From positions 1 to 14,533 of the forward strand of contig JBAMMC010000002.1 of assembly GCA_039793985.1 (NCBI GenBank): a DNA stretch of 14,533 nucleotides, given 5' to 3'. This document shows positions 1 to 6,947 of the stretch, one piece after another. The stretch comes from ARK-14 sp002899805. Its GTDB lineage: Archaea > Thermoproteota > Thermoprotei_A > Sulfolobales > Fervidicoccaceae. Both the position numbers and the translations under genes were made by a program. How positions within the stretch are numbered: the first letter of the stretch is position 1; every line of letters begins with the position of its first letter. A model generated the notes under the pieces. The model was not told the origin of the DNA. It saw nothing but the letters and a program-made list of their open reading frames with translations, and did no database searches.

Positions 1-4
1 CTTG

Positions 5-1069
5 TTATGGGATGACTCCCGTCTCCCTCGCGAGCCTCTCTGCTGCCTCCCAGCTGAGCCCCCTGTCTCCCAAAATAGTATACCTCTCGGGCCTTATCTT
101 ATGAGCTATCGTAAGGGCTTCGATGATCAAGCTATCTTGTATGCCGAGCTGTTTGGCGTTTATGGGAGCACCGACCATCTTCAGGACTCTCCTTATCTTT
201 CTCCAGTTGAGCCTATGTAGCTTGGCCATCATTATCGTCCCTACTCCAGTCTGCTCCCCGTGGAGTGCTGGTCTAGGAGCAATTTTGTCTAGAGCATGAC
301 TGAACAGATGCTCACTTCCACTAGCGGGTCTCGTTGAACCTGCTATCCCCATGGCCACGCTGCTATTTATGAGTGCTTCCAGGACTGCCCTAGAGCCCTC
401 AAAAGTTTCCTTCGCTATGACCTCTTTGTACCTAACAACGTGCTTCGCTGAGAGGAGTGCCAGTCCAGCAGCAAAAGAACCGTAATACTCGTTCCTTATC
501 AGATGTGCCAGCCTCCAATCTGAGACAGCTGTGAATTTAGCTATCGCATCTCCCACCCCAGCGATAAGCAATCTCCTTGGGGAAGATGCTATTACTTCCA
601 GATCCGCAAGAACAAGCTTAGGCTGCTGCGCCTTGACTGAGGTGCTCCACCCTCCCCCCTTCAAGCTCGCGAACGGGCTCGCTATACCATCGTGGCTAGC
701 GGTTGTTGGAATACTGACGAATAACTTCTTTGTCTCATAAGAAGCGAACTTCGCCAGATCTATGCTCTTCCCTCCACCGAATCCTATTATTAAGTCAACC
801 GAGAGCCTGTTTGCTTCATCCGCTATGCGTTTTGCCTCGTCAATATGGGGGGACTCCGAGATGTGAACTTCGAAGCTGATATCCCCTTTCTCTAGCCCAG
901 CCTCGAGCTTTTTCCCATGAATATTCCAAACATTCGGCCCTGTGATCACTAGAACCTTCTTTTTGCGTTCTTTCATGGGTTCGGGAAAATATTCGCTCAG
1001 GTTGCTGAGAAGTTGTGTGCCAATGACCACTCTCTCCATTAGATCGATTATGTGACTTTTTGAGCTCAT
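5..1069 (-). CDS. egsA: sn-glycerol-1-phosphate dehydrogenase
   Basis: This enzyme reduces dihydroxyacetone phosphate to sn-glycerol-1-phosphate with NAD(P)H. That is the committed step giving archaeal membrane lipids their stereochemistry, and it is cytoplasmic. The 354-residue product is full length for the family. It has the nucleotide-binding GFGGGKS loop near residues 96-102 and the substrate-side SIPTTASHDG segment near 119-128. The metal ligands expected from the iron/glycerol dehydrogenase superfamily are visible as Asp174 (GVGDAIAK), His254 (GSEHLFSH) and His270 (LHGEQ). The ATG start is preceded by AAGGGA about 8 bases upstream. The TAA stop is inside the window, so the gene is complete. 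It is divergent from psmB across about 100 bp. A bacterial AraM-type paralogue is the alternative, but the archaeal context favours EgsA. Confidence 0.95.
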   Translation of the reverse strand: MSSKSHIIDLMERVVIGTQLLSNLSEYFPEPMKERKKKVLVITGPNVWNIHGKKLEAGLEKGDISFEVHISESPHIDEAKRIADEANRLSVDLIIGFGGGKSIDLAKFASYETKKLFVSIPTTASHDGIASPFASLKGGGWSTSVKAQQPKLVLADLEVIASSPRRLLIAGVGDAIAKFTAVSDWRLAHLIRNEYYGSFAAGLALLSAKHVVRYKEVIAKETFEGSRAVLEALINSSVAMGIAGSTRPASGSEHLFSHALDKIAPRPALHGEQTGVGTIMMAKLHRLNWRKIRRVLKMVGAPINAKQLGIQDSLIIEALTIAHKIRPERYTILGDRGLSWEAAERLARETGVIP

Positions 1070-1109
1070 GTGAATCCCTTCTAAACTGCAAGCAAATATC
1101 GAGTACTTC

Positions 1110-1127
1110 CGTTAATTATATTTAACC
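1110..1127. promoter_or_regulatory. Shared near-palindromic TATA region between egsA and psmB
   Basis: The AT-rich core GTTAATTATATTTAAC is palindromic at 14 of 16 positions, so it can be read as a TATA box on either strand. On the plus strand its centre is about 54 bases before the psmB start. On the minus strand it is about 49 bases before the egsA start. Both spacings would give leaders of roughly 25 bases, each carrying a visible Shine-Dalgarno sequence. A second AT-rich stretch near 1094-1100 could instead serve egsA. Promoter use is inferred from spacing only. Confidence 0.5.
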
Positions 1128-1171
1128 GGTTTACCTTCTAGATAGATGATGGTATCGAGAGGTAAAAGACC

Positions 1172-1789
1172 ATGGAATTCATCAATACCAATGAGAAGGC
1201 ACTACATGGAACAACTACAGTAGGTTTGCTCGCTAAAGATGCAGTGATTCTTGCAGCAGACAGGAGAGCTACTGCTGGCACCTTCATAGCACATAAGAGG
1301 ACGAGAAAGATATTGAGAGTGGGGGATAAGATGGCCCTCACTACCGCTGGTCTCGTTGCAGATGCACAGGTCCTCGCCGACTTCTTGAACGTCGAGCTCA
1401 GGTATTTGACGATAACCAGGAAACAACCTGTAAGTGTGAGAGAAGCAGCACACCTCCTCTCCCTAATCCTCTACAGATATAAAGCCTTCCCGTTCTACGT
1501 GCAGCTCATATTGGGTGGTTACGACAGCTCTCCCAGACTGTTCTCCCTAGACCTGTTTGGTAGTGTGCTAGAGGAGAAGTATGCAGCAACTGGCAGCGGA
1601 TCTCCCATAGCTATGGGAGTTCTGGAAGAGGGCTACAGGGAGGGCTTGGAACCTGAAGAAGCGAGGAAGCTTGCGGTGAGGGCTGTCCAGATGGCTCTCA
1701 GGAGAGATTCGGCTACTGGAGATGGAGTTGATAGTGTCATTATAAGCAGGGAAGGTATAAAGGAGTTCTCAGATCCCGTTCTTCCGTAA
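1172..1789 (+). CDS. psmB: 20S proteasome beta subunit (active)
   Basis: This is the N-terminal-nucleophile protease subunit of the archaeal 20S proteasome. It forms the inner heptameric rings and cleaves unfolded proteins. The 205-residue precursor has a 13-residue propeptide ending in HG, followed by the catalytic Thr14 (TTTVG). The other active-site residues are in register when counted from mature Thr1: Asp17 (Asp30, in AADRR), Lys33 (Lys46, in RTRKI), the GSGS turn, and the later DSATGDGVD segment. The subunit should therefore be catalytically competent. GAGAGGT lies about 8 bases before the ATG. No alpha-subunit gene is in the window; the partner ATPase PAN is encoded separately further along. 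Many TACK archaea have a second, inactive beta subunit, but the intact nucleophile shows this is an active one. Confidence 0.95.
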   Translation: MEFINTNEKALHGTTTVGLLAKDAVILAADRRATAGTFIAHKRTRKILRVGDKMALTTAGLVADAQVLADFLNVELRYLTITRKQPVSVREAAHLLSLILYRYKAFPFYVQLILGGYDSSPRLFSLDLFGSVLEEKYAATGSGSPIAMGVLEEGYREGLEPEEARKLAVRAVQMALRRDSATGDGVDSVIISREGIKEFSDPVLP

Positions 1790-1833
1790 GCTCCCCCTTC
1801 TCCCCGATGACCCTGTTGGAACAGAATAAACTG

Positions 1834-1853
1834 CCCCATCCTCGAGGATGGGG
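1834..1853. repeat. 20-bp perfect palindrome after psmB
   Basis: CCCCATCCTCGAGGATGGGG is a perfect 10+10 inverted repeat with no spacer. It lies 45 bases after the psmB stop in the convergent gap (1790-1949) between psmB and the permease gene. As RNA it would fold with a small CUCGAG-derived loop. No poly-T tract follows it, so it does not look like a typical archaeal terminator. It could be a protein-binding dyad, an RNA 3'-end processing or stability hairpin, or a relic of an IS605-type end hairpin. The remainder of this gap shows no other recognisable element. Confidence 0.6.
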
Positions 1854-1949
1854 TCTCTAACATATCAAGATGGGAGCTTCCTTTTGAAAGTTGAAAATTA
1901 GGTTGATACGAATTCTGAGAATGAGAGGAGAGAAGAAAGGATATTTTGT

Positions 1950-3134
1950 CTAAAGTAGTTGGATCGCTGAACTCACTGTAAAAATGATCGGAAAAATGAA
2001 GATCGCTTCCTTTATCCCTGAAGCAAGCACTAAGCCAGCTAGAAGAGAGCCGATCAATGTGCCGAGCTCTCTCGAGATGAAGTAAGAGTGGGTTCCGTAA
2101 CCGCTGCTGGACTCTGAATAGAGGTTGAAGAGCGAAGCATCCATTGCCAACCCCAAGAAATACATTCCTATCAAATAGAGGATGAGGGTCTCTTCCTTAT
2201 ACATGAGGGGCATAGCTAAGGATAGCCAGAGCCCTCTCAAAGCTATTATGGAGATCGCCACCTTTCTATTGCCGGAAAGCATCCTGCTTATCACGAGGCC
2301 CCCTACTGCAACGGTGATTCCAGTTATTCCTTGAGCCATCCAGTACTCGGACAGAGGCAATGAGGTCTTTACGAGGAGAGGCATCGCTGTGAATACGAAA
2401 TCCCCAGTAGCGACTGCCAAGAGAACTGAGACCATTATTCTTCCTCTCGATGGTACAGTCCTGGAACTGTTCCAGAAGCCCAAAGCTCTCGACGACATAT
2501 CTCCTACGCTATCAATCGCTGCCGTTAGTATCCCCCTGCTACTCGCAAAGCCTATCAGACTGCTCACTTCCTTTCCTAGCATGTGGAGCTTTCTCTCTAT
2601 GCCGAGAGTGATCGGGGGGAGAATGAGGAGGGAGAGGGCACCGAGTAAGGATGCGAGCATGAGCACGTTGTAGAGGGAAGCGCTGACGATGCCCGAAGAA
2701 ATAACTATGAGTGTGCTCCCTCTAAGGAGGTTCTGGAGTATCCTCTGCAGGGTCGAGTATTTGGACCATGCGGAGCTGTCGAAAAGCTCGTAGATGCTAG
2801 TGCTCATCGCTAGATTAGCACTCGATACAGCAACTGCGTGGAACATGTAGGCCAAAGTCACAGTATAGAGCGTGTTTCCCGAAAAAAGTATGAGGGAGGA
2901 AGTTATAGAGAAGAATGCTATTCCCATGAGCGATTTATTCCTTCCAGAATTTCCAAGTCCTGATAGGAATTTATTCACTATTATGTACACGATGCTCCAC
3001 GATGCGGCAACGACACTGTAGTAGATGGGAGATACTCTGAAAGTAAATCCTATGTAAGTGAAGATGGCCATATCGAGCATCGAGAGCAGAGCCATAAAGG
3101 AGACTCCTACATAAAACCACAAGCTCCGGTTCAC
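1950..3134 (-). CDS. MFS-like permease, 12 transmembrane segments, substrate unknown
   Basis: This is an integral membrane protein of 394 residues with about twelve hydrophobic helices in two groups of six. The first group covers roughly residues 5-180. A more polar loop (about 185-225) separates it from the second group, which runs from about 230 to the C-terminus. This layout, and short basic loops such as SGNRK and GNSGRNKS, fit the major facilitator superfamily. No substrate-specific motif is recognised, so the cargo is not assigned. The reading frame begins with GTG. No clear Shine-Dalgarno precedes it, but a TATA-like TCTTAAAATC is centred about 32 bases upstream, so the mRNA probably has a very short leader or none. 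The last helix runs to the extreme C-terminus. The gene stands alone, convergent with psmB. Confidence 0.7.
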   Translation of the reverse strand: MNRSLWFYVGVSFMALLSMLDMAIFTYIGFTFRVSPIYYSVVAASWSIVYIIVNKFLSGLGNSGRNKSLMGIAFFSITSSLILFSGNTLYTVTLAYMFHAVAVSSANLAMSTSIYELFDSSAWSKYSTLQRILQNLLRGSTLIVISSGIVSASLYNVLMLASLLGALSLLILPPITLGIERKLHMLGKEVSSLIGFASSRGILTAAIDSVGDMSSRALGFWNSSRTVPSRGRIMVSVLLAVATGDFVFTAMPLLVKTSLPLSEYWMAQGITGITVAVGGLVISRMLSGNRKVAISIIALRGLWLSLAMPLMYKEETLILYLIGMYFLGLAMDASLFNLYSESSSGYGTHSYFISRELGTLIGSLLAGLVLASGIKEAIFIFPIIFTVSSAIQLL

Positions 3135-3159
3135 CTATCATTTTTCTTTAGTCGTCGTG

Positions 3160-3170
3160 AGATTTTAAGA
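3160..3170 (-). promoter_or_regulatory. TATA box for the MFS-like permease
   Basis: Read on the minus strand, TCTTAAAATC is centred about 32 bases before the GTG start. Archaeal TATA boxes sit about 26 bases before the transcription start, so initiation would fall within a few bases of the start codon. This fits the lack of a ribosome binding site. Confidence 0.45.
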
Positions 3171-3228
3171 GGGGAGACTGCTTTTCCACGCCATTTTATG
3201 AGCTCAAAAAAAAGAGGGTCTAAAACAA

Positions 3229-3311
3229 TTTCTGAGTAGAAGGTTTCTGAGGTTTTTGTAGGTTTCTTTATTCGGGCTTGGAGCTAGGTCCTAGAACCTG
3301 TGAACCTAGTT
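3229..3311. repeat. Repeat cluster in the gene-free region before the NCS1 transporter
   Basis: The 367-bp stretch 3135-3501 holds no convincing gene. Its middle has TTTCTGAG twice (3229 and 3244) and AGGTTT three times (3241, 3250 and 3260), spaced 9 and 10 bases apart, about one helical turn. These are followed by an inverted repeat, agCTAGGTcC at 3282-3291 against tGAACCTAG at 3301-3309, with 9 of 11 positions complementary. This resembles a multi-site regulator-binding region, but no regulator is encoded nearby and its function is inferred. Confidence 0.4.
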
Positions 3312-3402
3312 GAAAGATGTTTTCTATATTTGGGAGTCGTGCCCTCACCATCCGGAATTCTGTTAAAGATAAAAAAATATTCGGGAACAAGGCTCTTCCC
3401 TT

Positions 3403-3447
3403 TTGTGATGATTTGCAATATTTTTTTTATCACAATATTTAAATATT
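3403..3447 (+). promoter_or_regulatory. Dyad and palindromic TATA promoter of the NCS1 transporter
   Basis: TTGTGAT (3403-3409) and its exact inverse ATCACAA (3429-3435) flank a 19-base spacer containing an 8-T run. The right arm runs directly into AATATTTAAATATT (3434-3447), a perfect palindrome containing a good archaeal TATA box. Transcription would start near 3468, leaving a leader of about 34 bases. The leader carries AGGTGGT 9 bases before the ATG at 3502. The dyad touching the TATA box is well placed for an activator or repressor. A weaker hairpin, GGGAA...TTCCC followed by TTTT, lies at 3383-3404. Confidence 0.55.
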
Positions 3448-3501
3448 AAATGCGAGATCTATCATTATAAGATTGATAAACGTATAGGTGGTTGTAACGT
3501 C

Positions 3502-4923
3502 ATGAGTGGGAATGTTGAACCGAAAGGATATAAGGAAAACCCGGTACTTCTGCCAATACCTCCTGAGAAGAGGATGTACGGAGTAAGGACCTTTTCTTGG
3601 ATGATGTTCGGACTCAACGTCTGTATACCGATGTTCTTCCTAGGAACGATAGGGTTAAGCTTAGGCCTAAATCCAGTGCAAGTAGCAGTCGGAGCGTTCC
3701 TAGGGAACTTCGCGGCAGTCATTGTGCTGTGGCTGAACGGTATAGTTGGAGTTAAGTATGGTATCCCATATCCAGTCCAGCTGAGACCTTCATGGGGATT
3801 CAGGGGAGCAGAGATTGCAGTAGTTCTGAGAGGAATCGTAGGGTTCGGATGGTACGGGATCGAGGCTTATAACGGTAGCCTCGCCATAATAATGATATTG
3901 CTATATGCTCTTGGCTATGGAGGAAGGAACCCAGACATTGTTGCCGAAGGTTCTTTCAAATATGTCGCAGTGATAGTCCTGCCATATGTAGCCCTAGCAA
4001 CTTACGTCATGTGGAAGGGGCTCAAAGCGATCGGTAGGTTCGTCGATATTGCCGGTCCTCTCATCGTACTGTACTTCATCTGGCTGCTCTACTACCTGAG
4101 TGGAAAGAGCCCTGTTACCCAGATACCTGCCGGCGTTTCATACTTCTCGACGCCATTCGCCATCTACCTAGCAGTCCAGACCAACTGGTGGGCAACCGTC
4201 GCCCTCAACATCAGCGACCTATCCAGAGGTCTCTATGCAGATAAGAGAGGTGTCACAGGGCTCATCGTCGGACCATTCCTCGGAATTATTTTAGGCCAGA
4301 TCGTTGGTTCGCTTCTGGGCTACTACCTAGCAATATACACCGGAAGGGTGACCCCGCAAGAGATCATTCTCTACGGAGCCCCAGGAGCAGTAGCGATGCT
4401 GCTCGGAGAGATCTTCGCATTCGCTGCGCCATTCAGCACAGATATAACAGCAAACATACCCGCTGCCATCAATATACTGACTTCAACACTCAGGCTCCCG
4501 TTGAAGTGGGCGGCAATAGGTTCAGGAGTTGTAGGATTCTTCCTGGCTCCGTGGTGGGCTGTTTCAAGCGGTCCAGGAATAGTTGGCTACGTGACGGCTT
4601 TCTCAGCGAACTACGGTATAATACTCGGACCCATAGGAGGAATCATGGTCGCCGACTACTACATTCTCAAGAAGAGGAACTACGATGTGCAGAAGCTGTA
4701 CACGAAGGGACCTGAAGGGTACTGGTACCACAACGGGTACTCCTATGCAGCCATCCTATCCTATGTGCTGACTATAATAATAATATATCTGTTCAGCGCA
4801 GCGATCGGGCAGATCTCCTGGACGGGACCGATACCGTGGCCAACTAACCTGAGCTGGTACCTAGGAGTGGTGCTGAACTTCATACTCTATATACCATTGG
4901 CAAAAGCGTTCAAAGAGGCTTGA
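3502..4923 (+). CDS. NCS1-family sodium-coupled nucleobase/hydantoin-type transporter
   Basis: This is a plasma-membrane symporter of the nucleobase:cation symporter-1 family, with 473 residues and about 12 helices. The N-terminal NPVLLPIPPEKR is the family's typical entry motif. Compared with the bacterial hydantoin transporter Mhp1 (residues recalled from the literature), the sodium-site residues Ala309, Ser312 and Thr313 and the substrate residue Asn318 occur here at the same numbers. Trp117 in GFGWYGIE is also present, and the second stacking tryptophan is Trp229 or Trp230 in TNWWATVALNISD. Position 121 is Glu rather than Mhp1's Gln, which points to a nucleobase such as uracil or a purine rather than a hydantoin; this is inference. 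It stands alone behind its own elaborate promoter. Its codons look somewhat more C-ending than its neighbours', consistent with high expression or acquisition. Confidence 0.88.
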   Translation: MSGNVEPKGYKENPVLLPIPPEKRMYGVRTFSWMMFGLNVCIPMFFLGTIGLSLGLNPVQVAVGAFLGNFAAVIVLWLNGIVGVKYGIPYPVQLRPSWGFRGAEIAVVLRGIVGFGWYGIEAYNGSLAIIMILLYALGYGGRNPDIVAEGSFKYVAVIVLPYVALATYVMWKGLKAIGRFVDIAGPLIVLYFIWLLYYLSGKSPVTQIPAGVSYFSTPFAIYLAVQTNWWATVALNISDLSRGLYADKRGVTGLIVGPFLGIILGQIVGSLLGYYLAIYTGRVTPQEIILYGAPGAVAMLLGEIFAFAAPFSTDITANIPAAINILTSTLRLPLKWAAIGSGVVGFFLAPWWAVSSGPGIVGYVTAFSANYGIILGPIGGIMVADYYILKKRNYDVQKLYTKGPEGYWYHNGYSYAAILSYVLTIIIIYLFSAAIGQISWTGPIPWPTNLSWYLGVVLNFILYIPLAKAFKEA

Positions 4924-4949
4924 AGAAGGAAGAATCCTTTCGTCATAAA

Positions 4950-4976
4950 AATATATTTTAAATTTTTTTAAAAAAG
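4950..4976. terminator. Bidirectional T-rich terminator
   Basis: Between the convergent NCS1 and SPOUT genes the plus strand carries ATTTT and then a run of seven T (4963-4969). The minus strand carries six T (4975-4970). Archaeal RNA polymerase terminates at such T tracts without a hairpin, so the site probably serves both genes. Confidence 0.6.
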
Positions 4977-5444
4977 TTATTCTCCTTTTTCAGATAGCAT
5001 GTGAAGGACTAAGCTTAAAGCTGACTCTGGTGGAAGCTCTCTTGGTGCTTCCGGCAGCCTGATAACTACTGCCCCTTCTATTATCTCTCCCGAGGTAAAT
5101 CCAGCATCGCTTCCAGAAAATAGCAACAGTACATTCTCCCTTTCCGGCTCCATTCCAATCTCCCTCATTTTGGAGATCGGCCTTCCTTTCGAAGCAGAGT
5201 ATTGAATTATCTTGTAGTTGCTGAAAATTTCCCTGTAGTCTCCTATGTCCTGAAGTATTAGGAAGCTCACTCCCCTCTTGAATAAAAGCTTGCTAGCTTC
5301 AGGAAGACCGTATTGTGCTGCTGCACCTGTGACCCTGGAAAGGACAACTAGATCTACCCTGATATCAAATGCGAAGAGAGTCCTCAGAAAGTCCGTGAGC
5401 CTTGAGGTACTGCTCACATCGTGAAGTCCTATGACTACTTTCAT
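4977..5444 (-). CDS. SPOUT-superfamily (SpoU-like) RNA methyltransferase, target unknown
   Basis: This is a small 155-residue protein that looks like a minimal SPOUT (knotted) methyltransferase. The C-terminal pattern supports the call: a strand ending in VLLLFSGSDAGFTSGEI (about 105-121), then IEGAVVIRLP (about 122-131), then a closing helix (ALSLVLHML). These match the SAM-binding knot motifs of SpoU-type enzymes. The internal TGAAAQYGLPEASKL segment (about 39-53) recalls uncharacterised archaeal SpoU-like proteins (COG4080 type, from memory). There is no extra RNA-binding domain. Its ATG overlaps the stop of the upstream C5-methyltransferase as ATGA, so the two are translationally coupled and probably equimolar. 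The substrate cannot be told from sequence. A divergent, non-catalytic SPOUT relative is possible. Confidence 0.65.
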   Translation of the reverse strand: MKVVIGLHDVSSTSRLTDFLRTLFAFDIRVDLVVLSRVTGAAAQYGLPEASKLLFKRGVSFLILQDIGDYREIFSNYKIIQYSASKGRPISKMREIGMEPERENVLLLFSGSDAGFTSGEIIEGAVVIRLPEAPRELPPESALSLVLHMLSEKGE

Positions 5445-6415
5445 ACCCCATCATCTCTCTCCAAATATTTGAGAACCTCTTCAGCTATGGCGGATGATAA
5501 AGTTACTGGAACGCTTTCTCCAACCATATTGTACTGCTCATCCCTTCCTCCCAGAAACACATGATCATCTGGGTAACCCATGAGCCTTGCTTGCTCCCTC
5601 ACCGTGAGGAGCCTGTCTTCGAATGGATGAATGAACCTGCTGCTCCCCAGAACAGTCGGGGCAATATCTTCAGGTTGAAGTCTTATCATGTTCGGAAGCG
5701 TCCTTCCTCCAGATCCTTCATAATATATCATAGCTTCTCCCGTCTTCACTCTCCTCACCTTTTTCTGTTTCCTCGGACTGATGGTTGTGGGTTCATGGTT
5801 TGGAGGGTGATCATAGTTTGGTGGAGGGAGATCTCCTATCGCTTCCATGACGCTCACAACCCTTCCGCATTTTTTGGGGAGGATTGGAATATTGGAGAGG
5901 AATAGCCTAGTCCTTCTGCTGGGCGTGCAATACTCTTCTGCCTTAAGAACGTTGAAGAAGACCTTCGGGTATCCTGCTCTCTTCGCCTCTGTTTGGAGAG
6001 CCTGCTTGAGTGGTCCTTCAGTGATGGCGGGGACGTTCTCCATAACCCAAACTCTTGGCTTCAGTTCGCTGAGAATCCTGAAGAAGTGGAGCGTGAGGAT
6101 GCCCTGAGGATCTGAATAAAGCCTGTCGAGAGGATCCTTCTTTCTGTTCTTATTCGCTGCCGTGAAGGGTTCGCATGGGGGGCTTCCTATCAGAACTTCG
6201 AAGCTACCCACTAGGCTTTCAATCAGCCCTCCTGTTACTTCCTTTATGTCTTCTGCAAGAACCATGGCCTCTGGAAAGTTGGCTTTGTATGTCTTAGCTG
6301 CCGCCTTCAGGTTGTCTATCCCAAAAGCGATATCAAAGCCCTTAAGCTTGAACCCCCTTGAGAAGCCTCCTCCGCCGCTGAAAAGGTCAACTACTCTGTA
6401 TTTTTTTGAGCTCAT
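5441..6415 (-). CDS. C5-cytosine methyltransferase (orphan; DNA or possibly RNA)
   Basis: This enzyme transfers a methyl group from SAM to carbon 5 of cytosine. The canonical motifs are in order: I, DLFSGGGG (10-17); IV, SPPCEPFT with the catalytic Cys81; VI, ENV (126-128); VIII, RRTRLF (167-172); IX, RLLTVREQARLMGYP (258-272); X, NMVGESVPV (286-294). The target-recognition stretch is short (about 175-255), and the total of 324 residues is close to M.HhaI. No restriction endonuclease is nearby. Motif IV reads PCE instead of the usual PCQ, and its SPPCxPFT form resembles the tRNA-methylating Dnmt2 family. The start is supported by GAGGAG 8 bases upstream. The gene overlaps the end of tfe by 29 bp in another frame and the SPOUT gene by 4 bp. 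Regulatory DNA methylation, a solitary modification enzyme, or RNA modification are all open. Confidence 0.88.
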   Translation of the reverse strand: MSSKKYRVVDLFSGGGGFSRGFKLKGFDIAFGIDNLKAAAKTYKANFPEAMVLAEDIKEVTGGLIESLVGSFEVLIGSPPCEPFTAANKNRKKDPLDRLYSDPQGILTLHFFRILSELKPRVWVMENVPAITEGPLKQALQTEAKRAGYPKVFFNVLKAEEYCTPSRRTRLFLSNIPILPKKCGRVVSVMEAIGDLPPPNYDHPPNHEPTTISPRKQKKVRRVKTGEAMIYYEGSGGRTLPNMIRLQPEDIAPTVLGSSRFIHPFEDRLLTVREQARLMGYPDDHVFLGGRDEQYNMVGESVPVTLSSAIAEEVLKYLERDDGV

Positions 6416-6947
6416 CAGCTAGCTCCTCTTCGAGCCTTCTAACATAGTCCTCGAGTATAGCTATCTCTTTGGATCTGTCTATATACTCGAGGGATACTCC
6501 GCATATTGGACAAGTGAAGTCGTTCGCCAAAGCTTCCTCGAACTTGTACTCCCTCCCACACTTGGGGCAATGATAGACTACTCTGTTTGCCTGTTCATAG
6601 GCAAGCCTGAGCCTGAGCTTATGCAGAACTTCTTTCTTCCTGTTCAGGAGCGATAGCGAGATCCCTTCCCAGTTTATCTTCCAGTAATATGTGTTCCAGT
6701 TTGTGCTTTCTTCCTTCATCCTCCTATATACGAGGATATTGAGGTCATGGAGTTTGTAGAGAATCTTCCTCACGGTGTTCTTACTTATACCGAGCTTTTC
6801 AGAAATCTCATCCTCTGTGAGCTCTTCCCTTTCGTTCTTGAGGAGCCTGAAGAGGGTCAGAGAGCCTTTCGGAGCCAGCTTGTATATGTACTCCTCCAGA
6901 CCGTCCTCAGGCTTCTCATCCTCAAAGCTACTTGGTTCAGAGCTCAT
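6387..6947 (-). CDS. tfe: Transcription factor E (TFE, alpha subunit)
   Basis: This is the archaeal homologue of the TFIIE alpha subunit. It binds RNA polymerase and the promoter complex and stabilises the melted DNA. Of its 186 residues, about 20-95 form an extended winged helix, including ISKNTVRKILYKLHDLNIL and the family-typical YRRMKEESTNWNTYYW segment. A zinc ribbon follows with ligands Cys127, Cys130, Cys146 and Cys149 (CPKC...CPIC). A charged C-terminal helix (about 157-183) ends the protein. A strong GGAGGAGGAAGAGG precedes the ATG. The gene overlaps the end of trm56 by 11 bp and the start of the methyltransferase by 29 bp, so it lies in the middle of the overlapping operon. Confidence 0.95.
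   Translation of the reverse strand: MSSEPSSFEDEKPEDGLEEYIYKLAPKGSLTLFRLLKNEREELTEDEISEKLGISKNTVRKILYKLHDLNILVYRRMKEESTNWNTYYWKINWEGISLSLLNRKKEVLHKLRLRLAYEQANRVVYHCPKCGREYKFEEALANDFTCPICGVSLEYIDRSKEIAILEDYVRRLEEELADELKKIQSS

Noticed and set aside
3404..3435. GTGATGA as a C-box of a guide RNA
   Set aside because: No CTGA D or D' box follows at usable spacing; the sequence is better explained as one arm of the TTGTGAT/ATCACAA dyad.
3135..3501. tRNA, small ORF or riboswitch in the 367-bp gap
   Set aside because: No cloverleaf, CCA-type end, ribosome-bound short frame or known aptamer core was recognised; only repeats and promoter elements are visible.
5561..5905. Plus-strand reading frames opposite the C5-methyltransferase
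   Set aside because: Shadow frames of a gene whose motifs I-X are all intact on the minus strand.
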